Both the position numbers and the translations under genes were made by a program. Shown here in pieces: positions 18,122 to 26,988 of a DNA stretch of 51,740 nucleotides. The DNA comes from CAZUDO01 sp964618895. Lineage in GTDB: Bacteria; Desulfobacterota; Binatia; DP-6. Location of the stretch: contig CAZUDO010000084.1 in the NCBI GenBank assembly GCA_964618895.1, positions 1-51,740 of the forward strand, given 5' to 3'. The notes beneath the pieces were generated by a model, which was not told the DNA's origin, searched no databases, and saw only the letters and a list, made by a program, of their open reading frames with translations. Every line of letters starts with the position of its first letter. The first letter of the stretch is position 1.

Positions 18122-19653
18122 ACCGCGCACGCCCGGCAGTGGGCGCGCTGGGCCGGCCCGCCGTCGCACGGCCGTGGGGCGGGGCGGGGCTGCGCCGGAT
18201 GTGGGGTCTGCGCCGGGGGCCCAACGACGGCGGCGGGACGGACTGGGTGAGCCGCTTGGTCGGCGCGATCCTCCTGATCGGGGCCGGGGTGGTGCTCGGC
18301 GTCAACTACCTGGCGCCCGACAAGCGGATGATCGCCGTCATGGTGGCCACGCTTGTCTTCGGCATCGCGTGGCGCGTCGATCTGGTATCCGCTCTCGGCA
18401 TCCTGGTGCTCGCCCTTCCCCACCCGCGCGGCACGGTGTTTGGTAACACCAACGTGGCGCTCGTGCTGCTGCTGCTGCTCATCTGGCTGCTGCGCGTCTC
18501 GACCCGGCAGGTGGCGCCGGCGCGGCGTACGCCGGTGGACCTCCCGATCATCGCCCTCCTCATTGCGTTCACCATCTCCTTCTACAACATCGAGACGCCG
18601 GCGCTCCTGACCCGCGCGTTGGAGAACTTCGCCCAGATCCTCGCCGGCTTCGCGATGTTCTACCTCGTCGTCAACAACCTGCGGCGGCCCGAGCACCTCG
18701 AGCGGGTGCACCTCTTCCAGTGCGTCTCGATCACCATGGTGTGCCTGCTCGGGATCTTCGAGCTCACCCACCCCAACGGCGTCTTCATCCCGGGGTGGAT
18801 CGAGTTCCGCCACGCCTACTCCGAAGGCATCAACATCCACAACGTCCGGATCGGCGGACCGTTCTTCGACTTCGAGCTGCTCTCCGAGTATTGCGCGATC
18901 AACCTGCTGCTGCTGTTCCTGCTGGTGGTCCGGGCCCGTTCCGTCGGGCGACGGGTGATATTCGGGTCGCTGTTCGCGCTCACCTTCTTCATCATGTTCG
19001 CCACGGTGACCCGGGGCGGGATCATGGCACTCGCGGCCGGCATGCTCTATCTCGCGTGGATCCTGCGGAGCCGGCTCCGGCTCGTTCCGGTGACGCTGGC
19101 GGTGGGTGCGGCCGTCGGCGTCTTCATCGCGATGAACCATTACGTCGCCAACTTCACCCATTCGGGCGACCTCATCGCACGTCTCCTCAATCCGGACTCG
19201 TGGCAGTTCAAGAGCGGGATGCCGGTCTCGCGTGCGCCCATCTGGCAGGCGGCGTTCGAGCGCATGATGATCCACCCCTTCATCGGCCATGGCCCCGTCT
19301 ACGACACCGCGAGGGGCATCGATTTCTGGTACTGGCCGCACAACGGCTACCTCTACGTCGGAAACCTCGTGGGGATCGTGGGCCTCACCTGCTACCTGTG
19401 GTTGCTGTTCAAGCTCTGGCAGACCTCGCGCCCCGTCAGCCTCGACTTGCGCGACGCGAACTACGCACGCGCCTACCTCCTCATCGCCCACGTCCAGCTG
19501 GTCGTATTCCTGGTCGACCAGTTGAAGATCGACTTTCTGCGCAACCCGACCTATCCGTTCCAGGTCTGGTTGTTGTTCGCCTACATCGTCTCCGCCCACC
19601 GGCTTTCGCGGGAATCTCCGACCGTCCCGGCACCCTCCCGCGCCCACGCATGA
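18118..19653 (+). CDS. O-antigen ligase/polymerase family membrane protein (Wzy_C-like)
   Basis: A 511-residue polytopic protein with about twelve membrane segments. The signature is the large periplasmic loop after residue ~310 (AMNHYVANFTHSGDLIARLL, SRAPIWQAAFERMMIHPFIG) ending in GHGPVYD and WPHNGYLYVGNLVGIVGL, the H-N-x-Y/F-L pattern of the Wzy_C/O-antigen ligase family. Members either polymerise undecaprenyl-linked repeat units or ligate glycans to lipid or protein. As the only member in the window it is the best candidate polymerase for this locus (inference). The start was set at GTG 18118 for the 4-bp overlap with the GT2 gene and because earlier residues duplicate that gene's region. 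Confidence 0.85.
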   Translation: MNRARPAVGALGRPAVARPWGGAGLRRMWGLRRGPNDGGGTDWVSRLVGAILLIGAGVVLGVNYLAPDKRMIAVMVATLVFGIAWRVDLVSALGILVLALPHPRGTVFGNTNVALVLLLLLIWLLRVSTRQVAPARRTPVDLPIIALLIAFTISFYNIETPALLTRALENFAQILAGFAMFYLVVNNLRRPEHLERVHLFQCVSITMVCLLGIFELTHPNGVFIPGWIEFRHAYSEGINIHNVRIGGPFFDFELLSEYCAINLLLLFLLVVRARSVGRRVIFGSLFALTFFIMFATVTRGGIMALAAGMLYLAWILRSRLRLVPVTLAVGAAVGVFIAMNHYVANFTHSGDLIARLLNPDSWQFKSGMPVSRAPIWQAAFERMMIHPFIGHGPVYDTARGIDFWYWPHNGYLYVGNLVGIVGLTCYLWLLFKLWQTSRPVSLDLRDANYARAYLLIAHVQLVVFLVDQLKIDFLRNPTYPFQVWLLFAYIVSAHRLSRESPTVPAPSRAHA

Positions 19654-20909
19654 GCGACCCCGGCGCTGCGCCCGGCCCGCATGGCCCGCGCGGCCCCGCT
19701 GGCCCGTGGCTCGGAATCCTGGCGCTCGCCCTGCTCGCGCGCCTCGCCTTCGTGGTCCTGATGCCGCGTAGCATCCTGTGGCCCGACGGCCTCGAGTACG
19801 AGGCGGTCGCCCGATCGCTGCTGGAGGGTGGCACCTTCGGGCTCCAGACCCTGCGGGCTCCCGGCTACCCGACGCTGATCGCGGGCGTCTACGCGGTGTT
19901 CGGGGAGAACCTGCTCGCCCTGCGCGTGATCGAGGCGGTGCTCGGCACCGCGAGCGTGGCCATCCTGGGCCTCGCGGGCGCCGCGACGTTCGGGAGCACC
20001 GCCGGGTTCATCGGGGCCACGCTCATGGCGCTCCACCCGGTGCTCGCGTTACTGCCCTCGACCCAGTATTCGGAGAACACCCTGGTGCAGGTGCTGGTGG
20101 TGGCGCTGGCCGCGGTCTTCAGCGCGTGGCGTCGAGGCAGGCTGTGGCGCTGGGCGGTGGCGGGGGGACTGTTCGGCGTCGCCGCGCTGGTGCGCCCCAC
20201 CACCGTGTTCATGCTGCCGGGGCTGGGTCTGGGACTGATCCTGGCGCTGCGCGCCGACGCCCGCGGACGGATCCTCCCGATCGTGGTCGCCCTCACCGCC
20301 CTGATCGTGACCGTCGCTCCGTGGGTGGTGCGCTGTCACCGTGTGCACGGCCAGTGGTTCTTCATCGCCACCGGCGGGGGCCGCCAGTTCTGGGTGGGCA
20401 ACAACGCGCGCGCGACCGCCGAGACCTCGAGCCCCACGCAGTGGAACGCGGCCGAGCGCGAGTCGCTGCACAGCTTGCCTGACGAGATCGCGCGCGAGCG
20501 CTGGCACTATCGGGAGGGCTTGCGCTTCGTGCGCGCGGAGCCCGCCCGCGCCGGGCAGCTGTACGTCAAGGAGCTCACGAACCTCTTCGCGCTGTGGCCC
20601 GAGACGTTCAGCCGGAAGGTATCCACCGGCCCGTGGGGCCGCTGGGCGCAGGGGATCGTGAGCGCCATGATCTTCACCGGCGCGGTGATCGCCCTCGCGC
20701 GCATGCGCGCCCATCCGCTGTTGTGGCCCCTGATCGGGGCGGTGGTGAGCTTTGCCCTGGCGAGCGCGGCGTTCTTCACCGTCATGCGTTACCGGATGGT
20801 GATCGAGCCCTGCCTGCTGTGGCTGGCCGGCGTGGGCTGGGGGAGCACGGCCTCGGGGGCCACGCTCGCCCGGCGCCTCGGGCTCGGCGATACGCGACTC
20901 AGTCGGTGA
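19650..20909 (+). CDS. GT39-like membrane glycosyltransferase
   Basis: A 419-residue GT-C enzyme with about nine membrane segments. The first loop has SILWPDGLEYEAVARSLLEG, with the acidic motif and Y of the PMT_2/GT39 group, followed by GLQTLRAPGYPTLIAGVYAVFG, the usual RPPGYP-like loop. ALVRPTTVFMLPGLGL and WVVRCHRVHGQWFFIATGGG (Arg-Asn-like linker into the outer loop) and GRQFWVGNNARA also match. It would move a sugar from a polyprenyl phosphate to an extracytoplasmic acceptor. ATG 19650 overlaps the ligase-like stop as ATGA. Its 3' end overlaps the convergent GT2 gene by 11 bp. Confidence 0.83.
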   Translation: MSDPGAAPGPHGPRGPAGPWLGILALALLARLAFVVLMPRSILWPDGLEYEAVARSLLEGGTFGLQTLRAPGYPTLIAGVYAVFGENLLALRVIEAVLGTASVAILGLAGAATFGSTAGFIGATLMALHPVLALLPSTQYSENTLVQVLVVALAAVFSAWRRGRLWRWAVAGGLFGVAALVRPTTVFMLPGLGLGLILALRADARGRILPIVVALTALIVTVAPWVVRCHRVHGQWFFIATGGGRQFWVGNNARATAETSSPTQWNAAERESLHSLPDEIARERWHYREGLRFVRAEPARAGQLYVKELTNLFALWPETFSRKVSTGPWGRWAQGIVSAMIFTGAVIALARMRAHPLLWPLIGAVVSFALASAAFFTVMRYRMVIEPCLLWLAGVGWGSTASGATLARRLGLGDTRLSR

Positions 20910-21591
20910 AACGGTAGCGAAGGAGGGTCCAGATCGCCTCGAAGCCGTCACGCCATCCGATCTTCTTCCCCTGGGCGCGGGTCCGATAGTGGTAGCGGAT
21001 CGGGACCTCGAGGATGCGCTCCCCGCGTTTGGCGACCCGCGCGGTGACCTCGGGGCAGAACTCGAAGCGTTCGCAGCGAAGCGGGAGCGACTTGATGAGC
21101 GATGCCCGGAAGACCTTGTAGCAGGTCGCCTCGTCGGTGATGCGGGTCCCGTAGAGAAGATTGGCCATCGCGTTCAGCAGCAGCACTGCCACCTTGAAGT
21201 GCGTGAACGGAAGGGGATTGTCGTGCGACAGGTAGCGCGAGCCGTAGACCACGTTGGACTCGCCCCGCATGATGGGGGCGATCAGGCGCGGGTACTCCTC
21301 GGGATCGTACTCGAGGTCGGCATCCTGGATGATGACGATCTCGCCCCGTGCCTCCGCGAGGGCGGTGCGGATCGCCGCCCCCTTGCCACGATTCCGCCCG
21401 TGGAAGAGGGCGCGGATGGGCAGGCGCCCCGCCAGCTGGCCGAGCACCTCGCGCGTGCCGTCGCGGGAGCCGTCGTCCACCACGATCACGTCCAGGTCGA
21501 GCGGAACGGCCAGAACCCGCCCGAGCAGGGTCTCGAGGGTGGAATGCTCGTTGTAGACCGGCACCAGGACGGACAGCAGCGGCGTGCCCAG
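20899..21591 (-). CDS. Glycosyltransferase family 2 (DPM1/DPG synthase-like), probable CTG start
   Basis: A 230-residue GT2 enzyme: LLSVLVPVYNEHSTLETLL, VIVVDDGSRDGTREVL, GRNRGKGAAIRTALAEARGE, IIQDADLEYDPEEYPRL and GSRYLSHDN, followed by VPIRYHYRTRAQGKKIGWRDG, form a complete polyprenyl-phosphate-sugar synthase pattern; the metal motif is QDADLEYDP. The first ATG/GTG in frame (GTG 21564) would delete the first beta strand. An AAGGAG at 21604-21599 sits 7 nt before a CTG at 21591, which yields MGTPLLSVLVPVYNE, a normal family N-terminus, so CTG is the probable start. It is divergent from the amidotransferase gene. Confidence 0.87.
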   Translation of the reverse strand: MGTPLLSVLVPVYNEHSTLETLLGRVLAVPLDLDVIVVDDGSRDGTREVLGQLAGRLPIRALFHGRNRGKGAAIRTALAEARGEIVIIQDADLEYDPEEYPRLIAPIMRGESNVVYGSRYLSHDNPLPFTHFKVAVLLLNAMANLLYGTRITDEATCYKVFRASLIKSLPLRCERFEFCPEVTARVAKRGERILEVPIRYHYRTRAQGKKIGWRDGFEAIWTLLRYRFTD

Positions 21592-21749
21592 GCGAGGTCT
21601 CCTTACGGGTTGGACGTACCCGGCGCAGACCCGGGCCGCGCGGACGCAAGTCGTTCGGCGGACGACTGTTCCGACGGCTGGCCGGGCGGACGCGCGATTC
21701 TAACAGATGTGGTCCGGGGCCGTGTAACCCGCCGGGGCGGAAGCGGCTG

Positions 21750-23696
21750 ATGTGCGGCATCGCGGCGTTCTTCGATCCCGATGGCCGGTCGCCCGAGCCG
21801 GAGTGGCTGGAGGCCGCCGCCGCCTCGCTCCGCCATCGCGGTCCCGACGACGCGGGCACGCACATCGAGCCCGGCATCGGCCTCGCGTTCCGTCGCCTCT
21901 CGATCGTCGACCTCGCCACCGGGCACCAGCCCCTCACCAACGAGGACGGCACGGTGTGGATCGTTTACAACGGCGAGGTGTACAACCACGCTGAGCTGCG
22001 CCGCGAGCTGGAATCCCGCGGGCATCGCTATCGCACCCGCAGCGACACCGAGACCATCGTGCACGCATATGAGGAGTGGGGCGAGGCCTGCGTCGGGCGT
22101 CTGCGCGGTATGTTCGCGTTCGCGATCTGGGACCGTCCGCGCCGGCGTCTGTTCGTCGCGCGCGACCGGCTCGGCATCAAGCCCCTCTACTTCGCGCGCG
22201 CCGGGCGGGCCTTCGTCTGCGCCTCGGAGATCAAGGCACTGTTCGCGTTTCCCGGAGTCCCTCGCGCGGTCCGTATGCCAGGCGTGGTCGAGCACCTGAC
22301 GTTGCGCTACGTCGCCTCCCCCGGCACATTGTTCGATGGGATCGAGAAGCTCCGGCCGGGCCACCATCTCACCGCCGACGCCGCCGGGCTCGCGCAGAAG
22401 CGCTACTGGCAGGTCGAATCGTGGGAGCCCAAACACGACCTGGACAAGGCGCGCGCCGTCGAGGAGCTGGGCGAGCGCCTCACCGAATCGGTGCGGCTGC
22501 GCCTGATGAGCGACGTGCCGCTGGGAGCGCTGCTTTCGGGCGGTGTCGATTCCAGCCTGATCGTTGCGGTGATGAGCCGGTGCCTCGGGCGGCCGGTGCA
22601 GACCTTCTCGGTCGGCTTCGATGCGGCCGGCTCCTACAGCGAGCTGTCGTTCGCGCGCATGGTGGCCCGGCACTGCGGGACCGAGCACCGCGAGATCGTG
22701 GTCGGCGCCTCCGACCTGGTCCGCGAGCTCCCGCGGCTCGCCTGGCACCAAGACGAGCCGCTCTCCGAGCCCGCCGCGATCCCCACCTACCTCGTCTCGC
22801 GGTTGGCACGCGAAACGGTGACCGTGGTCCTCACCGGCGAGGGCGGCGACGAGTTGTTCGCCGGTTATCCGAAATACGCCGCGGAGCCGCTCGCACGCCG
22901 ACTCGCGTCCCTCCCCGCCCCACTGCGTGCGCTGTTGCTCGATCACGGCGTGGACCGGCTGCCGTTCGGCTTCCGTAAGCTCCAGGTGGTCGCCCGCAGC
23001 GCGCGCTTCGGGGACGAAGCCGAGCGGCTGGCCTCGTGGTTCGCCGGCTTCGCGGGGGACGAGCGCGACCGCCTGCTGGCGCCACCGTTGGCCGCGCACG
23101 CGGCGGCCGCCTCGGCCGCCGCGGCATTCGCGGTGGCGCTTGCGGAGACCCGGGCGCGCCGCCCGCTCGACCGGATGCTCGACGTCGATCTGCGACTCTG
23201 GCTTCCCGACGATCTGCTCACCAAGATGGACAAGATGAGCATGGCGGCCTCGGTGGAAGCGCGCGTTCCGCTGCTCGACCATCCGTTGGTGGAATGGGCG
23301 GCTGCCCTGCCGGACCGCTTCAAGGTGCGCGGGCTCGACGGCAAGGTCCTGCTCAAGCGGCTCGCGCGCCGATGGCTGCCGCCCGCGGTGGTCGATCGGC
23401 CCAAGGTCGGGTTCACCGTGCCGCTCTCGCCCTGGTTCAGGGGGCCCCTGCGCGAGCTGCTGGCCGACACCCTGCTGGCCCCGGCATGCCTGGGGCGGGG
23501 CTACTATCGGCCCGAAGTGCTCCGCGCCTACGTCGACGACCACCTCGCGGGACGGCGTGACCGTGCGCGCGAGCTGTGGACGCTACTCACGCTTGAACTG
23601 TGGCACCGCACCTTCATCGACCCGACCCCACTCGTGCCGCCTGCCGCGCCTTCCCCGAGGGCGGCGGCCGGCGTCGCCGCCGGCGCGGGGCTCTGA
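21750..23696 (+). CDS. Asparagine synthase-type glutamine amidotransferase
   Basis: A 648-residue class II amidotransferase with the AsnB fold. The N-terminal Cys2 (MCGIAAFFD) is the glutaminase nucleophile; RHRGPDDAG, RLSIVDLATGHQPL and YNGEVYNH complete that domain. The synthetase domain has the PP-loop SGGVDS (263-268), TFSVGFDAAGSYSEL, TGEGGDELFAGYPKY and MDKMSMAASVEARVPLLDH. Enzymes of this kind in polysaccharide loci are thought to amidate uronic acids rather than make asparagine; the clustering with glycosyltransferases and a 6-dehydrogenase supports that here but does not prove it. The C-terminal ~25 residues are Ala/Pro-rich. The next gene follows after 4 nt. Confidence 0.9.
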   Translation: MCGIAAFFDPDGRSPEPEWLEAAAASLRHRGPDDAGTHIEPGIGLAFRRLSIVDLATGHQPLTNEDGTVWIVYNGEVYNHAELRRELESRGHRYRTRSDTETIVHAYEEWGEACVGRLRGMFAFAIWDRPRRRLFVARDRLGIKPLYFARAGRAFVCASEIKALFAFPGVPRAVRMPGVVEHLTLRYVASPGTLFDGIEKLRPGHHLTADAAGLAQKRYWQVESWEPKHDLDKARAVEELGERLTESVRLRLMSDVPLGALLSGGVDSSLIVAVMSRCLGRPVQTFSVGFDAAGSYSELSFARMVARHCGTEHREIVVGASDLVRELPRLAWHQDEPLSEPAAIPTYLVSRLARETVTVVLTGEGGDELFAGYPKYAAEPLARRLASLPAPLRALLLDHGVDRLPFGFRKLQVVARSARFGDEAERLASWFAGFAGDERDRLLAPPLAAHAAAASAAAAFAVALAETRARRPLDRMLDVDLRLWLPDDLLTKMDKMSMAASVEARVPLLDHPLVEWAAALPDRFKVRGLDGKVLLKRLARRWLPPAVVDRPKVGFTVPLSPWFRGPLRELLADTLLAPACLGRGYYRPEVLRAYVDDHLAGRRDRARELWTLLTLELWHRTFIDPTPLVPPAAPSPRAAAGVAAGAGL

Positions 23697-23700
23697 TCGC

Positions 23701-24699
23701 ATGACGCCCGCGACGCACCCGCCGGCCGGCCACCCCTCCGCCCAGGCGCCCTTTGTCGCCTTGCGCGCCCGGGGGCATCCGTTGCTGCTGGTCTTGCTCT
23801 TGGTCATCCTGATCGGAAACGCGGTGATCGTGCTCTCCCTCAAGGGCCAGATCTCGGCGCTCCAGCTCGTGCACCGGGACACGAGCGGAGATGCATTCGA
23901 GGCCCCCCCCGATCGGGCGGGGCGCGCGCATCCTGCCGGATTCCTCTTCGACTACACGATGGGCATGGACTCCGCGCGTGGCGCCCGCGTCGGCGCTCCG
24001 GCCGCCACACGGGCCGACGGCGGGCTCGCGGATCTCCGCAGCGACGTCCGGTGGGTGCGCTCCCGGCTGCGGACGGGCGCGCCGTACCCGTTCGCCCGCT
24101 GGCGCCTGGAAGACGCCCTGGCGGCTGCCGCGGATCCCGGCCGCCGGTTCCTCTGCTTCTCGTATGCGTGCGCGATGGTGAGCGTGGCGGAGTCGCAGGG
24201 TTATCCCGCGCGAGTGGTATACCTGGGAGGGCACATCACATCGGAGGTGTATCTGCCCGCGCGAAGGAAGTGGGTGCTCGCCGACGCCACCTACGACGTC
24301 ATCCCACATGGGGCCGAGGGCGACCCGCTTTCGGTGCTCGAGACCCACCGGCGCCTGGTGGCCGGAGAGCCGGTGGAGTGGCGGCCGGTCGTCGGCGTGC
24401 CGGTCGACGACGCCGCGCTGGACGAACCCGCCCGCCGCAGCGTCGAGTCGATGATGCGCGCAGGGGATTTCTTCATCAAGGATGGGGCGCTCACGTTCGA
24501 CCACCTCGGCGACCGCGAGCGGCTCATGGACGTGCTGCGCCAACGGCCGCGCGTGCTCCAACTCGCCCTCAACGGTCAGCCCTCGATGGACCGCGACGAG
24601 CGGCGGCTGCGGGCGGGACTCGTGTTGTGGAATGCTGTCGCCGCGCTGGCGCTGGGTCTCGCCCTGGTCGCCCTGCAGCGCCGCGCACCGGCCGCCTGA
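23701..24699 (+). CDS. Membrane-anchored transglutaminase-like protein
   Basis: A 332-residue protein with an N-terminal membrane segment (LLLVLLLVILIGNAVIVLSL, about 30-49) and a C-terminal one (LVLWNAVAALALGLALVAL). Between them is a transglutaminase-like core: the Cys in FLCFSYACAMVSVAESQGYPA (one of C159 or C165 by position), the His in YLGGHITSEVYLP and the Asp in WVLADATYDVI give the Cys-His-Asp triad order of PF01841. The loop should lie in the periplasm. Such proteins cut or form amide bonds; a link to an amidated polymer or a cell-envelope protein is only inferred from its place directly after an amidotransferase gene. ATG 23701 begins the frame; a longer frame reads through the amidotransferase gene and is rejected. 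Confidence 0.75.
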   Translation: MTPATHPPAGHPSAQAPFVALRARGHPLLLVLLLVILIGNAVIVLSLKGQISALQLVHRDTSGDAFEAPPDRAGRAHPAGFLFDYTMGMDSARGARVGAPAATRADGGLADLRSDVRWVRSRLRTGAPYPFARWRLEDALAAAADPGRRFLCFSYACAMVSVAESQGYPARVVYLGGHITSEVYLPARRKWVLADATYDVIPHGAEGDPLSVLETHRRLVAGEPVEWRPVVGVPVDDAALDEPARRSVESMMRAGDFFIKDGALTFDHLGDRERLMDVLRQRPRVLQLALNGQPSMDRDERRLRAGLVLWNAVAALALGLALVALQRRAPAA

Positions 24700-24715
24700 G
24701 GAGCGTCTCGCGCGG

Positions 24716-25891
24716 TCACCGGCGACGTTCTGCCCGCACTCCGGCGATCACGCGATCGAAAAGGGTCGAGAGGTAGTCCAGCGCCGCCGCCGGCGCGTGG
24801 CGGCGACGCACGTAGTCGCGGGCCCGCGCTCCCGCCGCCCGCCGGGCCGGCGCGTCCGACATGAGCCGCTCGACCGCCGCCACCAGCCCGTCCAGGTCGG
24901 ACACGACGACCCCAAGCCCCTCCCGGTCCACCACCCCGTCCGGGTCGACCGTCGTGACGCTGGGCAGACCGTGGGCCCACGCCTCGAGCACGGTGTTGGG
25001 GAAGCCCTCGACCGGCGAGGTATGAACGAACAGCGACGCCCCCGCGAACAGCTCGCCCAGCCGCGCGTGATCCAGAAACCCCCCCACGTCGAGATTGGGA
25101 GCGGCGGAGGCGGCGCGGCGTGCCGCCTCCCAGGTATCGCGGGTCTCGGGGGGAACGGGGATCACGCCACGCATGACAAAGCGCCGGTGGGGGAGCCGGC
25201 GAGCGAGCTCGAGGAACCAGTCCGGGCGCTTGGCGGGCTTGTAGGTGGCGAGCCACACGACGGTGCCCTCCTGCCCGGCATCCACCGCCGCCTCCTGCGA
25301 TTCGACCAGGTTCGGAATCACCTCGCTCTCCAACCCGAACTCGTCGGCGAACAGACGGCGCTGGAACTCGGTCTGCGCGACGATCGCCCGGGCGCCGCGC
25401 AGGGCCCGCCGCGACCACCAGCGGTCGCGGGGGTTGTTCTGGTGGGGGAGCGAGCGACGGGCGTCCCAGTCGTGGGCGGCCCCCAGCACGAACGCCGCGC
25501 TGCGGCGGCGCGCGACGTCGTAGGTGATCCCCGCCACGAAGCCCAAGCCGCGCGCGTAGTAGACCTCGGCGTCGGCGGCCACCAGGGCCGCCACCGTCCG
25601 CGTGAGCCGGGGGTGGAAGAAGCGAAGGACGGGAAACCCTGCGCGGGGGGGGAACGCCTTGAGAATGGTGATCCCTTCCACCTCGACCCGCGGCGGCTGG
25701 CCGTAGTCGCAGGTGACCAGGCTCACGCCGAAGCCTCGCTCGACCAGCCCGCGGGCCATCGCGACCTGCTGCACTTCGGCGCCCCCGGTGAACTCCACGC
25801 GCCCCTCGGTGAAGAGCGGCCAGGCGTACTGGGTGTGGAAGCACAGGCGTCCGCGCGTCTCGAGGCCACGCCCGCCGGTCCCGGCGCTCAC
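24716..25891 (-). CDS. Glycosyltransferase family 4 (GT-B fold)
   Basis: A 391-residue GT4-like enzyme. The N-terminal domain has LCFHTQYAWPLF, VEFTGGAEVQQVAMARGLVE (donor-loop GGAE) and VYYARGLGFVAGI, AAHDWDARR; the second domain has TVVWLATYKPAKRPDWFLEL, FLDHARLGELFAGASLFVHT and the E-x7-E site SPVEGFPNTVLEAWAHGLPSV. Architecture and length are normal. GTG 25891 gives a 4-bp GTGA overlap with the preceding GT4 gene, and the two share the GGAE donor loop, suggesting paralogs used in successive steps. The 3' end is convergent with the transglutaminase-like gene, 16 nt away, with no clear terminator between. Confidence 0.87.
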   Translation of the reverse strand: MSAGTGGRGLETRGRLCFHTQYAWPLFTEGRVEFTGGAEVQQVAMARGLVERGFGVSLVTCDYGQPPRVEVEGITILKAFPPRAGFPVLRFFHPRLTRTVAALVAADAEVYYARGLGFVAGITYDVARRRSAAFVLGAAHDWDARRSLPHQNNPRDRWWSRRALRGARAIVAQTEFQRRLFADEFGLESEVIPNLVESQEAAVDAGQEGTVVWLATYKPAKRPDWFLELARRLPHRRFVMRGVIPVPPETRDTWEAARRAASAAPNLDVGGFLDHARLGELFAGASLFVHTSPVEGFPNTVLEAWAHGLPSVTTVDPDGVVDREGLGVVVSDLDGLVAAVERLMSDAPARRAAGARARDYVRRRHAPAAALDYLSTLFDRVIAGVRAERRR

Positions 25892-26988
25892 GCGGCGCTC
25901 CAGCGCTCGAGCTGGGCTTCCAAGCTTGGGCGCACACGCGCCCAGGCGAAGGCCCCGGCCGTCTCGCGCCCGGCGCGTCCCAGCCGCTCGGCGAGCCCGC
26001 GCTCGTGCGCGAGGCGGGCCAGTGCCTGGCGCAGCGCGCGCGGATCGTCGGGCGGGACCAGCAGCCCGTTGACTCCGTCCACGACCAGATCTCTCACCCC
26101 CGCGACCGGGGTCGCGACGACCGGCCGACGTCGCGCGAACGCCTCGAGCACCACATTCGAGAGCCCTTCGCCGCGGCGCGCCGCCAGCACGACCACCCAC
26201 GCCTCCCGGTAGAGCGCATCGAGGTGCGGGTGCGGGACGAAGCCGGCGAAGCGGGCATCGAGGCCGTGGTGGCGCGCGCGGGCCTCGAGGCGTGACCGCT
26301 CGGGACCCTCCCCGGCGAGCGTGAGCAGGCCCTGGATGCCGGCCACCGCGTCGATCACCACGTCCATGCCCTTCTCGGGGATCAGCCGGCCGACCGTGAG
26401 CACCCGCCCGCCCGGGGGCGCGATCGCCTCCGGCAGGTCGAGTCCGTTCGGAACGACCTCGAGCTTGCCCGCGACCGCGGCGTGAGCCCCGGGGGCCGAG
26501 CGCTTGAGCTCGGCCAGGAGCTCGACCCGGTTCGCCTCGCTCTGGACCATCACGCCGCGGGCGTTCGCCCACACCCACGGGGCCAGAACCCGCATCGGGC
26601 GCGAGGCGCCGAGCCGATACTCGGCCTCGCTCCGCACCCACACCACCGCCGGGATGCCGAGGTGCCGCTGTACCCGCACGCCCGCCCAACCGCTGATGAA
26701 GGTCTGGAAGCAGAGCAGCAGGTCGGGCCTCGGGGAGAGGTCGCGGACGGTCCGCTCGATCGCCACCAGGTCGACCGCCGTCCTCAGAATTGGCACCTGC
26801 GAGACCGGGAGGCGCGCGACACGGAAGCCGTCGCGTTCCTCGCGAGCCGGCTGCGATCGCGGGTCGTGGCGAGTCACCACGGTCACCCGGTGGCGGTCGG
26901 CGAGCCTCGTGGCCCACGCCTCGGCCTGCAGCTCGGCGCCGCCGAATGGACCGGGCGGGAAATGCCCGATCAGGATCGCCAGGTTCAC
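25888..26988 (-). CDS. Glycosyltransferase family 4 (GT-B fold)
   Basis: A 366-residue GT4 glycosyltransferase. LAILIGHFPPGPFGGAELQA (donor loop), DLLLCFQTFISGWAGV, VVWVRSEAEYRLG and VMVQSEANRVELL form the first domain; VVPNGLDLP, RVLTVGRLIPEKGMDVVI, AGFVPHPHLDALYREA and RGEGLSNVVLEAFARRRPVV with the E-x7-E pair form the second. All expected parts are present. GTG 26988 overlaps the amidotransferase stop as GTGA, so this enzyme, the amidotransferase and the downstream GT4 form one translationally coupled unit. The sugar is unknown. Confidence 0.88.
   Translation of the reverse strand: MNLAILIGHFPPGPFGGAELQAEAWATRLADRHRVTVVTRHDPRSQPAREERDGFRVARLPVSQVPILRTAVDLVAIERTVRDLSPRPDLLLCFQTFISGWAGVRVQRHLGIPAVVWVRSEAEYRLGASRPMRVLAPWVWANARGVMVQSEANRVELLAELKRSAPGAHAAVAGKLEVVPNGLDLPEAIAPPGGRVLTVGRLIPEKGMDVVIDAVAGIQGLLTLAGEGPERSRLEARARHHGLDARFAGFVPHPHLDALYREAWVVVLAARRGEGLSNVVLEAFARRRPVVATPVAGVRDLVVDGVNGLLVPPDDPRALRQALARLAHERGLAERLGRAGRETAGAFAWARVRPSLEAQLERWSAA

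Noticed and set aside
21603..23543. Minus-strand ORF of 646 codons opposite the first amidotransferase
   Set aside because: Low-complexity Arg/Gly/His-rich translation with no recognisable motifs; the opposite strand encodes a complete AsnB-type enzyme.
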